Source: Pyrocephalus nanus
Lineage: Eukaryota; Chordata; Aves; Passeriformes; Tyrannidae
Length of the DNA: 64,000 nucleotides
Reading direction: 5' to 3'
Assembly (NCBI GenBank): GCA_038380795.1
Contig: CM076266.1
Location: 44,786,425-44,850,424 of the forward strand
In this document: piece after piece, positions 52,701 through 58,860 of the stretch
Position numbering within the stretch: the first letter of the stretch is position 1
Layout: the number at the start of each line of letters is the position of its first letter
Notes under the pieces: generated by a model
Seen by the model: the letters and a program-made list of their open reading frames with translations, nothing else
Told to the model about the DNA's origin: nothing
The model's database searches: none
Made by a program: the position numbers and the translations under genes

Positions 52701-54885
52701 AGACTTCTTGTTAAAGTCCTACTCATAAGCAGTACACTACTTTCCTTTACATGCAATAAAGATAAAATATCAGTTACAAAAGTATAATTTGAACTTCAAA
52801 TGCTCAAATTTTGATTTTATCTTCTGATCGCTGTCCTAAATCTAAAGGTAAGAAAGAATCTGATGTCCACGAGTACTAAGAAGTTTCACAGAAGATACAT
52901 CAGAGACAGCTCTGGGCTTCTGAAACAGGCCTAATTTTTCAAACCAATGGAAATTATCGTCATACTTTAGAATGGATAACTCACAGCTCAATTCTGATAT
53001 GGGAAACAACTCTGAAAGAAAACTGCCTTTCTCTGTTTTAAGTTCTAATCATCATCAGAGCACTTTCAGTTCCTGAATCAAGAGAATGCAGGTAACAATA
53101 TTAGAATCACAGAGCTCAACAATGAAAGAATATGCCCATATAAAAAGTTAATAAAGAAAAAAACCCAAATAAGAATTATGCTTTTTTTCCAATCCCAATT
53201 ATTACCAGTAATTAAAACATCACAGCTCATTCACTATCGTACATATAGAACACATATCGAAGTATCTGAAATGGACACATCTGGTTCTTACAAATACTCT
53301 GTAGTTCCCTATCATTTTATACATTTAAATAAAGCTTAAAGGGAACAGCAGACTTTAAATAGTGTCATATCCCTATTATTTCTCAAATGTAATGTTGACA
53401 TTACAATTCCTTCCTGAAAATTGAATGCAGATTTTACAGCAATTTGTTTAATTTTGTTCAAAATTTTGCTACTGCAGGACGTGAAGTCAGCCATACTGAC
53501 AACCTGATATCTTAATTTTTCCACAGGCACAACCTTCAAAGCAACACTAATTGTGCATAGGGAAAAAAAGGTTGTCTTATTAAACACTTATATGTATTTT
53601 TCACATTCTGCCATCAGAAAATATTTAATATAATAATCACAGTTCCCAAATGCTTTTTAGTATGGTAAGAAATTAGTTCATTTGTGACTACTATAAGCAA
53701 ACCCAACATAAATTATCATAATTAATCTATTTGATTTTCATCCCAGCGTGCATATTTCTTTACTTAAAATTCTTCTATTAGTGAACTTAGGGTTCAGACT
53801 TTGATGTCTGTCACAAAGAAGGGCTAGGATAAAGAATAACTTATCTTTTATCTATTTTATGATTGTGTCACAGATGTTTTTAACTTTTAGAACATTACAG
53901 ATATGCAGCATTTACACTCAAACAGAACTAGAAGTCTTGCTAATACATGTTGGTTTGCATACCGGACCTCCTATTTGTTTTAGCACTAATCCAACCTCAA
54001 AGCCAAGAGAAGTCTCTCTATTGACTTTAGTGGCATTACCCTGGCCAAATGGTCCAAGCAAGGTTATTTTATATGGAGTGCCTATTTAGCATAATTTTGC
54101 TGCTTCACTTACTCACTTATTATTGCGTAAACACAACTCCAGCCAATCAGTTTAACTTCTCAAATTAACAGAATAGCTACTGGGGAGTAGTTTCCATTTG
54201 TCAAGAGATATATTATAGAAAGTTGGTTGCACTACCTCATTACTCTTGCTTTGTGAAAGAGCCAGGCTATCATTTGTCAATTCCTCATCATCTGCATTAT
54301 TCCTGTTAAGAACTTTACTCTTCTTCTTCTTGGATCCTCCATCACTAGCCGTGCTGCTATTATCTTCTTCATTACCTTCCTCATCATTGTCATCCTCATC
54401 GCTTCCACTCCCATCATCTTCATCATCCTCATTATCTCCATCACTCCCCTCTTTTCGCAGAGCATTTTTTCCTTTTTTTTTCTCAGCAGTAGGCCGCCAG
54501 TCATTGTCATCTTCACTGTCATAGTCATCCATATCATTTAGTTCTTCCATAGATACAAAATCCAGCAGAGGTCGGTTCCTGCGTAAATTCCATTTTTTTG
54601 GTTCATTTGTTTGCTCATCGGGCACAGCATCAGGTTCAGCTGCTTTCTCCTTCTCTTTCTTCTTTTTTGGCTTTTCTTCTTCATCTTCTTGCTCTTTCTT
54701 TTCAGTTTTAATTACCTCTTTCTCTGCTGTTGGCACCTCTTCCTCAGTGGAGCTTTTTGGCTGTTGCTCTTCTACTTTCCCTTCTGCTGGTTCCTCCTCC
54801 AAGATATTTTCTTCTGATTCAGTACAGGAACCTTCACCACTGTCCTTTGATGCATCTTCACTCCCATGACCACTTCCTTCAGAAT
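13488..54885 (-). CDS. PHF14: PHF14 (PHD finger protein 14), partial: 12 internal coding exons
   Basis: This is the span of the only gene recognised. Twelve exons on the minus strand join into one frame of 743 codons after a split first codon. Seen: three complete PHD-type zinc fingers, a zinc knuckle, an acidic N-terminal region and a coiled coil, in the order of vertebrate PHF14. Known: PHF14 is a nuclear chromatin protein of roughly 900-950 residues. Its PHD-knuckle-PHD (PZP) module binds the histone H3 tail, and the protein is linked to repression of mesenchymal growth genes. Junction phases in order are 0,1,2,0,0,0,1,0,0,2,2. The N-terminal exon and the last exons, including the fourth PHD finger, are not in the window. 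Eleven of the twelve donors are GT and one is GC. The family assignment is near certain; the exact isoform is not. Confidence 0.97.
13979..14075 (-). mobile_element. CR1 LINE, short 3' fragment
   Basis: The plus strand reads GGTTTGGATTGGAAGGGACG and then CCTGCCATGGGCAGGGACAC, which is the reverse complement of the CR1 3' untranslated region. Only about 95 bases remain, in the same orientation as PHF14. No terminal ATTCTATG repeat survives except a weak AATTATACAGTGG start. Confidence 0.85.
15659..15715. repeat. Short degenerate tandem repeat, ATCTATAAA type
   Basis: The words ATCTATAAATATCTATAAA and ATCTATAAAATATC recur about five times with small changes and one TTCA interruption. It is a simple-sequence repeat in an intron with no other feature. 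Confidence 0.7.
15829..15850. repeat. Small perfect hairpin, 9-bp stem
   Basis: AATATGGTT (15829-15837) and AACCATATT (15842-15850) are perfect reverse complements with a four-base loop ATAC. It is AT-rich, so it may be chance. Confidence 0.5.
16598..16892 (+). mobile_element. CR1 LINE, 3' end of ORF2 plus 3' UTR
   Basis: A 5'-truncated CR1 copy in plus orientation. It begins GGGACAAGAGGACAAGAGGC and encodes the C-terminal end of ORF2 ([20 protein letters not shown], then [20 protein letters not shown]) in one open frame to a stop at 16795. The 3' UTR contains GTTGGACTTGATGATCTTGG, and the tail is three copies of ATTCTATG at about 16864-16890. The intact short frame and tail suggest a relatively young copy. 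It is antisense to PHF14. Confidence 0.93.
20515..20646 (-). CDS. PHF14: PHF14 exon K: main part of PHD finger 3
   Basis: The exon is 132 nt, phase 2 to 2, about residues 644-686. The acceptor is CATTAAAAG and the donor TACTG|GTAAGA. It gives [20 protein letters not shown], then [20 protein letters not shown] and NSY, with the tryptophan codon split at the donor. It carries six of the eight zinc ligands (CxxC, CxxC, HxxC) of a canonical C4HC3 PHD finger; the last Cys pair is in exon L. The HLGCLDPPL signature is typical of PHD fingers. The exon can be skipped in frame, which would remove most of this finger. Confidence 0.98.
20647..22064 (-). other. PHF14 intron J-K, GC-AG type (1.4 kb)
   Basis: The intron starts with GCAAGT at 22064 and ends with CATTAAAAG at 20647. 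It is AT-rich with no transposon recognised. The acceptor side has a poor pyrimidine tract (ATCTACATTAAAAG). Confidence 0.85.
22065..22168 (-). CDS. PHF14: PHF14 exon J: basic linker before PHD finger 3, GC splice donor
   Basis: The exon is 104 nt, phase 0 to 2, about residues 609-642 plus 2 nt. The acceptor is AAATTCAATAG. It encodes [20 protein letters not shown], then [14 protein letters not shown] and AG of a split serine codon. The basic, lysine-rich stretch could help nuclear localisation. The donor is TATAG|GCAAGT, a GC in place of GT; apart from the C it matches the U1-complementary consensus. No GT nearby would keep the frame to exon K, so the GC site is the most likely donor. Confidence 0.95.
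22169..23721 (-). other. PHF14 intron I-J (1.6 kb)
   Basis: The donor is GTTGGT at 23721 and the acceptor TTCAATAG at 22169. The only notable content is the T24 run at 22750-22773. Short open frames in it are chance. Confidence 0.85.
22750..22773. repeat. Homopolymer run, 24 T on the plus strand
   Basis: Twenty-four consecutive T, flanked by CTTC and AAATTT. It would be poly(A) in the PHF14 transcript. No retrocopy body is recognisable on either side, so it is annotated as a simple repeat. Assembly length may be unreliable here. Confidence 0.9.
23722..23817 (-). CDS. PHF14: PHF14 exon I: coiled coil, second part
   Basis: The exon is 96 nt, 32 codons, phase 0 to 0, about residues 577-608. 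The acceptor is GTAACTTTTCAG and the donor GACAG|GTTGGT, a weaker donor. It reads [20 protein letters not shown] followed by [12 protein letters not shown]. Leucine spacing continues the helix of exon H. It is frame-neutral and could be skipped without a frameshift. There is no ORF long enough to show it in a plain scan; the call rests on the splice sites, the reading frame and the match to PHF14. Confidence 0.96.
23818..25291 (-). other. PHF14 intron H-I (1.5 kb)
   Basis: The donor is GTGAAG at 25291 and the acceptor ACTTTTCAG at 23818. It contains an AT-only stretch (ATAATTATTAAAATAATTAT, about 23866-23915) and short T runs. No gene or transposon was recognised. Confidence 0.85.
25292..25398 (-). 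CDS. PHF14: PHF14 exon H: coiled coil, first part
   Basis: The exon is 107 nt, phase 1 to 0, about residues 542-576. The acceptor is CTTTTAAATAG and the donor AACAAG|GTGAAG. It encodes [17 protein letters not shown] and then [17 protein letters not shown]. This is a charged helix with hydrophobic residues at heptad-like spacing, read as the first half of a coiled coil continued by exon I. It is too short and fragmented for a simple ORF scan and was found from splice sites and family order. The upstream intron is only 587 nt, the shortest seen here. Confidence 0.96.
25399..25985 (-). other. PHF14 intron G-H (587 nt)
   Basis: The donor is GTAAGG at 25985 and the acceptor TTTTAAATAG at 25399. 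Nothing else was recognised. Confidence 0.85.
25986..26256 (-). CDS. PHF14: PHF14 exon G: helical linker after the PZP module
   Basis: The exon is 271 nt, phase 0 to 1, about residues 451-540. The acceptor is TTTATTGCAG and the donor CTTG|GTAAGG. It starts [19 protein letters not shown], followed by a proline-containing segment ([17 protein letters not shown]), a helix ([12 protein letters not shown]), a Ser/Asp/Thr-rich loop, a basic patch ([11 protein letters not shown]) and TADFVNYYL at the exon end. No zinc finger is present. Known: this conserved part of PHF14 lies between the PZP module and the coiled coil and has no well-defined named domain. Confidence 0.97.
26257..29656 (-). other. 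PHF14 intron F-G (3.4 kb)
   Basis: The donor is GTACTG at 29656 and the acceptor TTTATTGCAG at 26257. It contains an AT/GT-alternating stretch at about 27862-27893 (ATGTATATACATATATAAAT). Open frames on both strands here show no family features. Confidence 0.85.
27862..27893. repeat. Alternating AT-rich repeat
   Basis: ATGTATATACATATATAAAT followed by ATGTATATATTT: a partly self-complementary simple-sequence stretch. Confidence 0.6.
29657..29803 (-). CDS. PHF14: PHF14 exon F: end of extended PHD finger
   Basis: The exon is 147 nt, 49 codons, phase 0 to 0, about residues 402-450. Acceptor TCTGAAACAG is followed by [16 protein letters not shown]; the donor is CAG|GTACTG. AYCKQH supplies the final Cys and His ligands of the extended PHD finger. 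After that comes a basic helical stretch ([16 protein letters not shown]) leading into [14 protein letters not shown]. The PZP module ends here. The exon is frame-neutral, but its loss would remove two zinc ligands. Confidence 0.98.
29804..31553 (-). other. PHF14 intron E-F (1.75 kb)
   Basis: The donor is GTAGCT at 31553 and the acceptor CTGAAACAG at 29804. It has A/T-rich runs only, including about 15 A at 30081-30095. No gene or transposon was recognised. Confidence 0.85.
31554..31691 (-). CDS. PHF14: PHF14 exon E: first part of extended PHD finger
   Basis: The exon is 138 nt, exactly 46 codons, phase 0 to 0. The acceptor CTTTATAAAG is weak in pyrimidines, and the donor is GAG|GTAGCT. It begins [14 protein letters not shown], continues [18 protein letters not shown] and ends in an alanine/glutamate stretch (LLSEAAAEE). 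It supplies the first Cys pairs and the HxxC of the extended PHD finger; the last ligands are in exon F. Its length is a multiple of three, so it could be skipped in frame, but skipping would destroy the finger. Residues are about 356-401. Confidence 0.98.
32013..32028. repeat. (TA)n microsatellite
   Basis: Alternating TA within GTGTATATATATATATACAT. It is short and likely polymorphic. Confidence 0.75.
32819..32850. repeat. Perfect 16-bp tandem duplication carrying two octamer motifs
   Basis: CATTTGCATACATGTG occurs twice in direct tandem and is followed by CATTTACA, a partial third copy. Each junction forms ATTTGCAT, the reverse complement of the POU/OCT octamer ATGCAAAT, at about 32818-32825 (ACATTTGCAT) and 32836-32843. 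Whether it binds a factor is not shown by sequence. Confidence 0.8.
33929..34040 (-). CDS. PHF14: PHF14 exon D: zinc knuckle, second Cys/His pair
   Basis: The exon is 112 nt, phase 2 to 0, about residues 319-355. The acceptor is CTGTTTTAG and the donor is the strong AAAG|GTAAGT. It reads [17 protein letters not shown] and then [19 protein letters not shown]. The HxxC in WVHIVC pairs with CELC of exon C to form the zinc knuckle that links the two PHD fingers of the PZP module. WVHxxCALYxPxV is a hallmark of the PZP family (BRPF, JADE, AF10 and PHF14), but the neighbouring exons fit only PHF14. Confidence 0.98.
38968..39002. repeat. Imperfect 19-bp tandem duplication
   Basis: TATGTGACAGGACTGGCA is followed by TATGTGACAGGAATGGAA. 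It is a small local duplication in an intron. Confidence 0.65.
39333..39400. repeat. Short tandem repeat, 29-bp unit, close to exon C donor
   Basis: GGAACTGTCTCCTATAG occurs at about 39334 and again 29 bases later, followed by a diverged third copy (AAACTGTTTCCCACAGGAAT). It lies about 60-130 nt inside the intron from the exon C donor. Confidence 0.7.
39461..39620 (-). CDS. PHF14: PHF14 exon C: second half of PHD1 and start of zinc knuckle
   Basis: The exon is 160 nt, phase 1 to 2, about residues 266-317. The acceptor is GTATGTAG and the donor AG|GTAAGA. It starts with [10 protein letters not shown], which completes PHD1 together with WFCDACKCG. It then gives the first Cys pair of the zinc knuckle, CELC, and ends at ETDAG with the arginine codon split across the intron. 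A serine-rich loop ([10 protein letters not shown]) sits between the PHD1 ligands. Flanking introns are long: 10.3 kb upstream and 5.4 kb downstream. The fit to PHF14 is complete, with no frameshift or stop. Confidence 0.98.
39621..49928 (-). other. PHF14 intron B-C (10.3 kb, longest between exons)
   Basis: The donor is GTAATA at 49928 and the acceptor GTATGTAG at 39621. It is mostly AT-rich, without a confident transposon. Two sections have more even base composition and look like old repeat remnants that I could not name: about 45780-46640 and about 48540-48830. The latter has TTTAGGAGCCTAACAC and AAGGCACCTGAACTC words like old interspersed repeats. A 14-bp palindrome lies at 47531-47544. 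No coding exon was recognised. Confidence 0.75.
47531..47544. repeat. AT-rich palindrome
   Basis: TATATCTAGATATA is a perfect 14-bp palindrome within a longer TA-rich stretch (about 47521-47549). Confidence 0.6.
49929..50073 (-). CDS. PHF14: PHF14 exon B: first half of PHD finger 1
   Basis: The exon is 145 nt, phase 0 to 1. Acceptor TTCAATATTAG is followed by [20 protein letters not shown], and the donor is GAAG|GTAATA. It encodes the first zinc ligands of PHD finger 1: CCVC, then CDNC, then the histidine of TVHEG. The eighth and remaining ligands come from the next exon. Known: in PHF14 this finger is the first part of the PZP module that reads the N-terminus of histone H3. All expected ligands are present, so the finger looks functional. 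Residues are about 217-264 of the window's partial product. Confidence 0.98.
50074..54235 (-). other. PHF14 intron A-B (4.2 kb)
   Basis: The donor is GTAGTG at 54235 and the acceptor TCAATATTAG at 50074. It contains a pair of abutting hairpins (51747-51803). A word typical of old amniote interspersed repeats (CTATTGACTTTAGTGGCATT, about 54018) suggests an ancient repeat remnant near the donor. Otherwise it is AT-rich. Confidence 0.8.
51747..51803. repeat. Two abutting perfect hairpins (8-bp and 16-bp stems)
   Basis: Hairpin 1: ATCCCCAT (51747-51754), loop CCATT, ATGGGGAT (51760-51767). Hairpin 2: TGTTGGCTGTCTTCAC (51767-51782), loop CTTAT, GTGAAGACAGCCAACA (51788-51803). Both stems are perfect, both loops are five bases, and the two share position 51767. 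The same fold is available on both strands. No known RNA family was recognised. Confidence 0.9.
54236..54885 (-). CDS. PHF14: PHF14 exon A: acidic, lysine-rich N-terminal region
   Basis: The exon is 650 nt: 2 nt of a split codon plus 216 codons. It opens at acceptor CAACAG and reads [19 protein letters not shown]. It closes after SQSKSNE at donor GTAGTG. The content is low complexity: Glu/Asp runs, a KKKKEKEK basic patch (possible nuclear localisation signal), the conserved core [20 protein letters not shown], then Asp/Glu/Ser stretches and a KKKKSK patch. No folded domain is visible. Known: this part of PHF14 is long, disordered and acidic. The section between the KEKEK patch and the NLRRN core looks shorter than I recall for mammals. 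The codon split at the 5' end (phase 1) requires an upstream exon, which I did not find before 64000. Confidence 0.95.
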
Positions 54886-56496
54886 CTGTTGAGCATATGA
54901 AAATTTAAAAAAAGTTCCGACACAAATGTACCCCCAAAAATAAAATCTGTTGAAGCAAGTTGTTAAACAAAAGAATGATGCATGTTCCTCCCTTATAAGG
55001 TATTCCACCTATTTTTTTCAGCTGGTATCCAAATACTGCTATTTCAAGTGGTATGTTGAGAATCTGTTAAATATGAGTGCATTTTAAGATGCAAAAAAAA
55101 AAAAGATGGTAGAACTTATTAAATGAGCATTATATGTTCCTTTGAACTGCAGCTCATATTAACAATAAGCAATAGCACAGAGTAATTTTCATGTGAAGTC
55201 ACAACTTAAAGAAACAGCATTCCAGTTCTTAATTTCTGTAGGTATTTTCTACATCTTCAAAATAAAACAGCTATCCAATAGAGAGAAATTACAAAATGAA
55301 GAGTTTATGTAATAAGTACTAGTAACAGTATGGATAATCCCATACCTTCGTTTTTAGTACATTTGTTTTCTGGGTTTGAGGGCTTTTTCAACTTCCAGTG
55401 TTAGTTCACTTATTAATCCCACATAAGCTATGCCTCATTCAGTGTTGCAGCTGCACAACAATTGATAAATTCTAACCTTATACCATTCATATGGTATCAT
55501 TCTATGTGTACTCACTATTTCCATTAACTAACACAGGCCAATTGTGCAAAAGAAGAGGATTTGTATTAAAAAAATAAGACAATTTTACTATAAAGTACAT
55601 GTGAAAAATATTGAAAAATGACGTGAGCATGTTAAATTTTATAATTATAATTATCCACCTTGACTAATTCTCATCTTATGTGCATCTACTGTTTTTCATT
55701 CACACTATTAGTTTTATTGAAGGAAAATTCAGAAAATGTTTTTTTAAAATTAACAACAAAATATAAAGTTGCTTAATCCAATGCAGGGATCAACTAGGCA
55801 ACGGTTACAGTCTTCAGTTTGCTCAAAGCCATTACCAAGTTTTTGACCCACTGTCGCATAGATGCAAAGATGAAACATGTTGATGCTTGCAACTAAAAAA
55901 AAATTTTAATTGCTTTAGCTACCACCCAAAAATCTCCACCTCTCAGCACCACCTTACACAGAGAATTTCTGTGCACATCCATATCTGTATAAATCCAAAT
56001 AAACACACACTGGGGTCAGTATGCTATACATTTCACATAGCATTTATTTCCACCCCACAGAACATCGCCAATGATTAGCCAGTTGTTACTTCAATATAGT
56101 GGTCAATTTTGTCTTTGTCTGCATATACCTGCATGTGGAAGTGTTTGGTGAGACCATAAAATTATATACAAAAGTAATCTATCAGTGCTCTTATGGATCA
56201 GGACATTAATGCAATCCATCCCCTCACAAGCTAAAGAAACTAAGTTTCCAACAAACATTCTAACCTTTTAGAGATCCAGAAAAAAATCCAAGTTATTTTA
56301 CAATCTTTTGAGAAGAGAGTAATTCAGTCAGTTACCTACACCTATTAGCCTGATTGTATTAATCAAAATAAAACATAACTAACTGAAGTTCAAATAGTTG
56401 AACTCTCATCAGACATGCCACAAGAAACAAAAAAACAGTATTAAATAATATGAAGTCTAAAAAATTATTTTTAAACTACAATAACTTTGTTTGGAT

Positions 56497-56907
56497 ATAG
56501 AATCACAGAATTACAGGATGGGTAAGGCACGAAGGGACCACAGTGGGTCCTGGGATCCAACCTCCCTGCTCAAGTAGGGTCATCTTAGAGCGCACTGGAC
56601 AGGATTGTGTCCAGACAGTTCTTGAATATCTCCATGGAAGGAGACTCCAAATCTCTCTAGGCAATCTGTTCCAGTGCTTGGTCACCTGCACAGCAAAGAA
56701 GTTCTTCCTCATATTCATGTGGAACTTCCTGTGTATCCAGTTTCTGCCTGTTGCCTCTTGTCCTATTGCTTGGTACTATCAAGAAGAGTCTGGCTCCACC
56801 CTCTTGACACCCTCCCTTGCAAATACTTACAGACATTGGTAAAGACCCCTCTCAGTTGTCTCTTCTCAAGGCTGAACAGGCCCAGATTCCTCAGCTTTCC
56901 CTTGTGA
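56497..56907 (-). mobile_element. CR1 LINE, 3' end, minus orientation
   Basis: The plus strand starts ATAGAATCACAGAATTACAG (reverse complement of a CR1 tail) and continues with GGGTCCTGGGATCCAACCTC. Read on the minus strand, it encodes the C-terminal CR1 ORF2 segment (MNMRKNFFAVQVTKHWNRLP). The 5' end of the fragment, at about 56907, is AAGCTGAGGAATCTGGGCCT. It has the same orientation as PHF14 and is 5'-truncated. Confidence 0.92.
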
Positions 56908-57110
56908 GTGCATCCAGAGAAGGGCCACAAAAATGGTGAGAAGGTTGTAACACTCCATGGAGAAAAGCTCAGAGATTTGGGGTTGTTAAGCCTGGAGAAG
57001 AGAAGGCTCCAGGCAGAACTTACTTTGCCCTTTCAATATATAAAGGGGGCTTATATGAAACAGAAACTTTACCATGGCCTGAAGCAACAGGATGATGTTG
57101 GCATCAGAAT
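56908..57110 (+). mobile_element. CR1 LINE, 3'-region fragment, plus orientation
   Basis: It starts TGCATCCAGAGAAGGGCCAC directly at the end of the minus-strand CR1. It continues TTTGGGGTTGTTAAGCCTGG and AGAGAAGGCTCC, which correspond to the ORF2 C-terminal coding region of CR1. Then AAAGGGGGCTTATATGAAAC follows. Similarity fades before about 57110. The fragment is antisense to PHF14. Confidence 0.75.
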
Positions 57111-57129
57111 TTTGGGTTTTGGATATGGG

Positions 57130-58860
57130 TTGGTTTACAGGACATGAGGCCTGCTGGCAGCAGAGGGGGCACAAGTGTCTCGAAGAAGGAAAAAGCATTT
57201 TTGCAGAGTAGTTAGCAGGGCTCATTGCAAGACTTTAAACTAGATCTGAAGGGGGAAAGGGATAAAACCAGGTTCACCTGGGGTTAGCACACCAATGTTT
57301 GAGGGACAGAGTGCTATCAAAATCCTTTGGTCTGTGACCTCTTTGGAGGTAGGGAATGGAGATCCGTGTAGCAGTAAAGACACAAGGGGTTTGTGTTAGA
57401 AAACATGGGAGCAACTAAAAATAGTCATGTAAGACTTAGGGCCTGTCCCCCAAAAAGGTGGTGAGATCAACAGTCCAACTGAAGTGCATCTACATCAATG
57501 TACATAGCATGGGTAAGAAACAGAAGGACCTGGAAGCCGTTGTGCAACAGTAAAACTATGACATAGTTGCCATCATATAGACATGAGATGACAGTCAACT
57601 GTGTTGAAGGAGTACTTTAGAAGGGGCAGGCAAGCAAGGAGAGGTGGTAGACTACCTCTGTATATAAGAAAGTGTTTTGATTGTTTGGGGCATAATGATG
57701 GTGACAATAGGGTTGTTTAAGGGTGACTCAGGGTGGACTCTGTTAAAGACCACTCACCCAGGATGAAGAGGAAAGTAAAATAGTCTATAAGCACAATCAC
57801 TAAGCACTCATTCTCATAGGGGACTTCAACTTACCAGATGTCTGCTGAAAACACAACACAGCAGAAAGGAAATGGTCTGGGATATTCCTGGAGCATATGC
57901 AAGGTAACTGTCTGACACAGCTGGTGAGAGAGCCTAGCAGGGAAGGCTCCCCACTGGACTTGTTGTTTGTGAACAGAGAAGGACTGACACGACGCTGTAA
58001 GCTGTCTTGGGCAGAGCACAACTGAAATGACAGTTTTCAATTCTCAGAGAAGTAAGAAAGGCAGTCAGCAGAACTGCTGCCTTGGACTTTCAGAGGGCAG
58101 ATGCTGCCCTGTTGAGAGTCCTGGTTGACAGACTCTCTTTCTGGTTGACAGTCCAGGAAGACTGGACATTCTTCAAGAAGGAAATCTTAAAACTGCAGGA
58201 GCAGGCTGTCCCCATGGGCTGAAAGCAGAAGACTGATCTGGCTGAACACACCTGAGAGCTTTGGCTGGAACACAGGAAAAGGAGAGTTTATGGCCTCTGG
58301 AAGAAAGGACAGGCAACTCAGGAAGACTACAAGCATGTCATGAGGGAGAAAATCAGAAGGGCCAAAGCCCAACAACAACTTAATCTGATTACTGCCATAA
58401 AAGATAATGAAATACGTTTCTATAAATACATCATCACTGAAATGGCTGAAGACAATCTCCATCCTTTACTAGATGTGGGGGGAAACATAGTGACAAAGGA
58501 TGAGGAAAAGGCTAAGAAAATAAATGCCTTCTTTGCCTCAGTCTTTAATAGCAAGACCAGTTGTTCTCCAGGTACCCAGCCCCTTGAGTTGGAAGGCAAA
58601 GACAGGGAGCAGAATGAAGCACCCATAATCCAAGGAGAAATGGTCAGCCTGACCTCAGTGTTGTGGATGGTCATGGAGCAGATTATCTTGAGTTCATCAT
58701 GTGGCAGGTGCAGGACAACCAGCGGATCAGGCCCAGTCAGCATGAGTTTGTGAAAGGCAGGTCCTGCTGGACCAACCTAATCTTTTTTATGACAAGATGA
58801 CCTTCTTAGTAAATGAGGGAAAGGCTGTCAATTTTGTCAACAGGTTCTGAGTGCTTATCT
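57130..58860 (+). mobile_element. CR1 LINE, 5' region: ORF1/ORF2 junction, endonuclease, broken reverse transcriptase
   Basis: A CR1 copy with its 5' portion, in plus orientation. About 57200-57300 resembles the region ahead of ORF2 (AGCAGGGCTCATTGCAAGAC). The endonuclease follows: INVHSMGKKQKDLEAVV (about 57490-57545) and the GDFNLPDV catalytic motif at 57816-57840, then SREGSPLDLLFVNREG. Reverse transcriptase upstream sequence follows (REKIRRAKAQQQLN; DEEKAKKINAFFASVFNSK). At about 58650 the frame jumps to SLTSVLWMVMEQIILSSS, an internal deletion of early reverse transcriptase. It continues as GRSCWTNLIFF and ends by about 58860 without a 3' end. Several stops are present; it is dead. Confidence 0.88.

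Noticed and set aside
54246..54524. Serine/leucine-rich 92-codon open frame on the plus strand
   Set aside because: It is the antisense shadow of the acidic PHF14 exon; Glu/Asp codons read backwards give Ser/Leu/Phe. No independent support.
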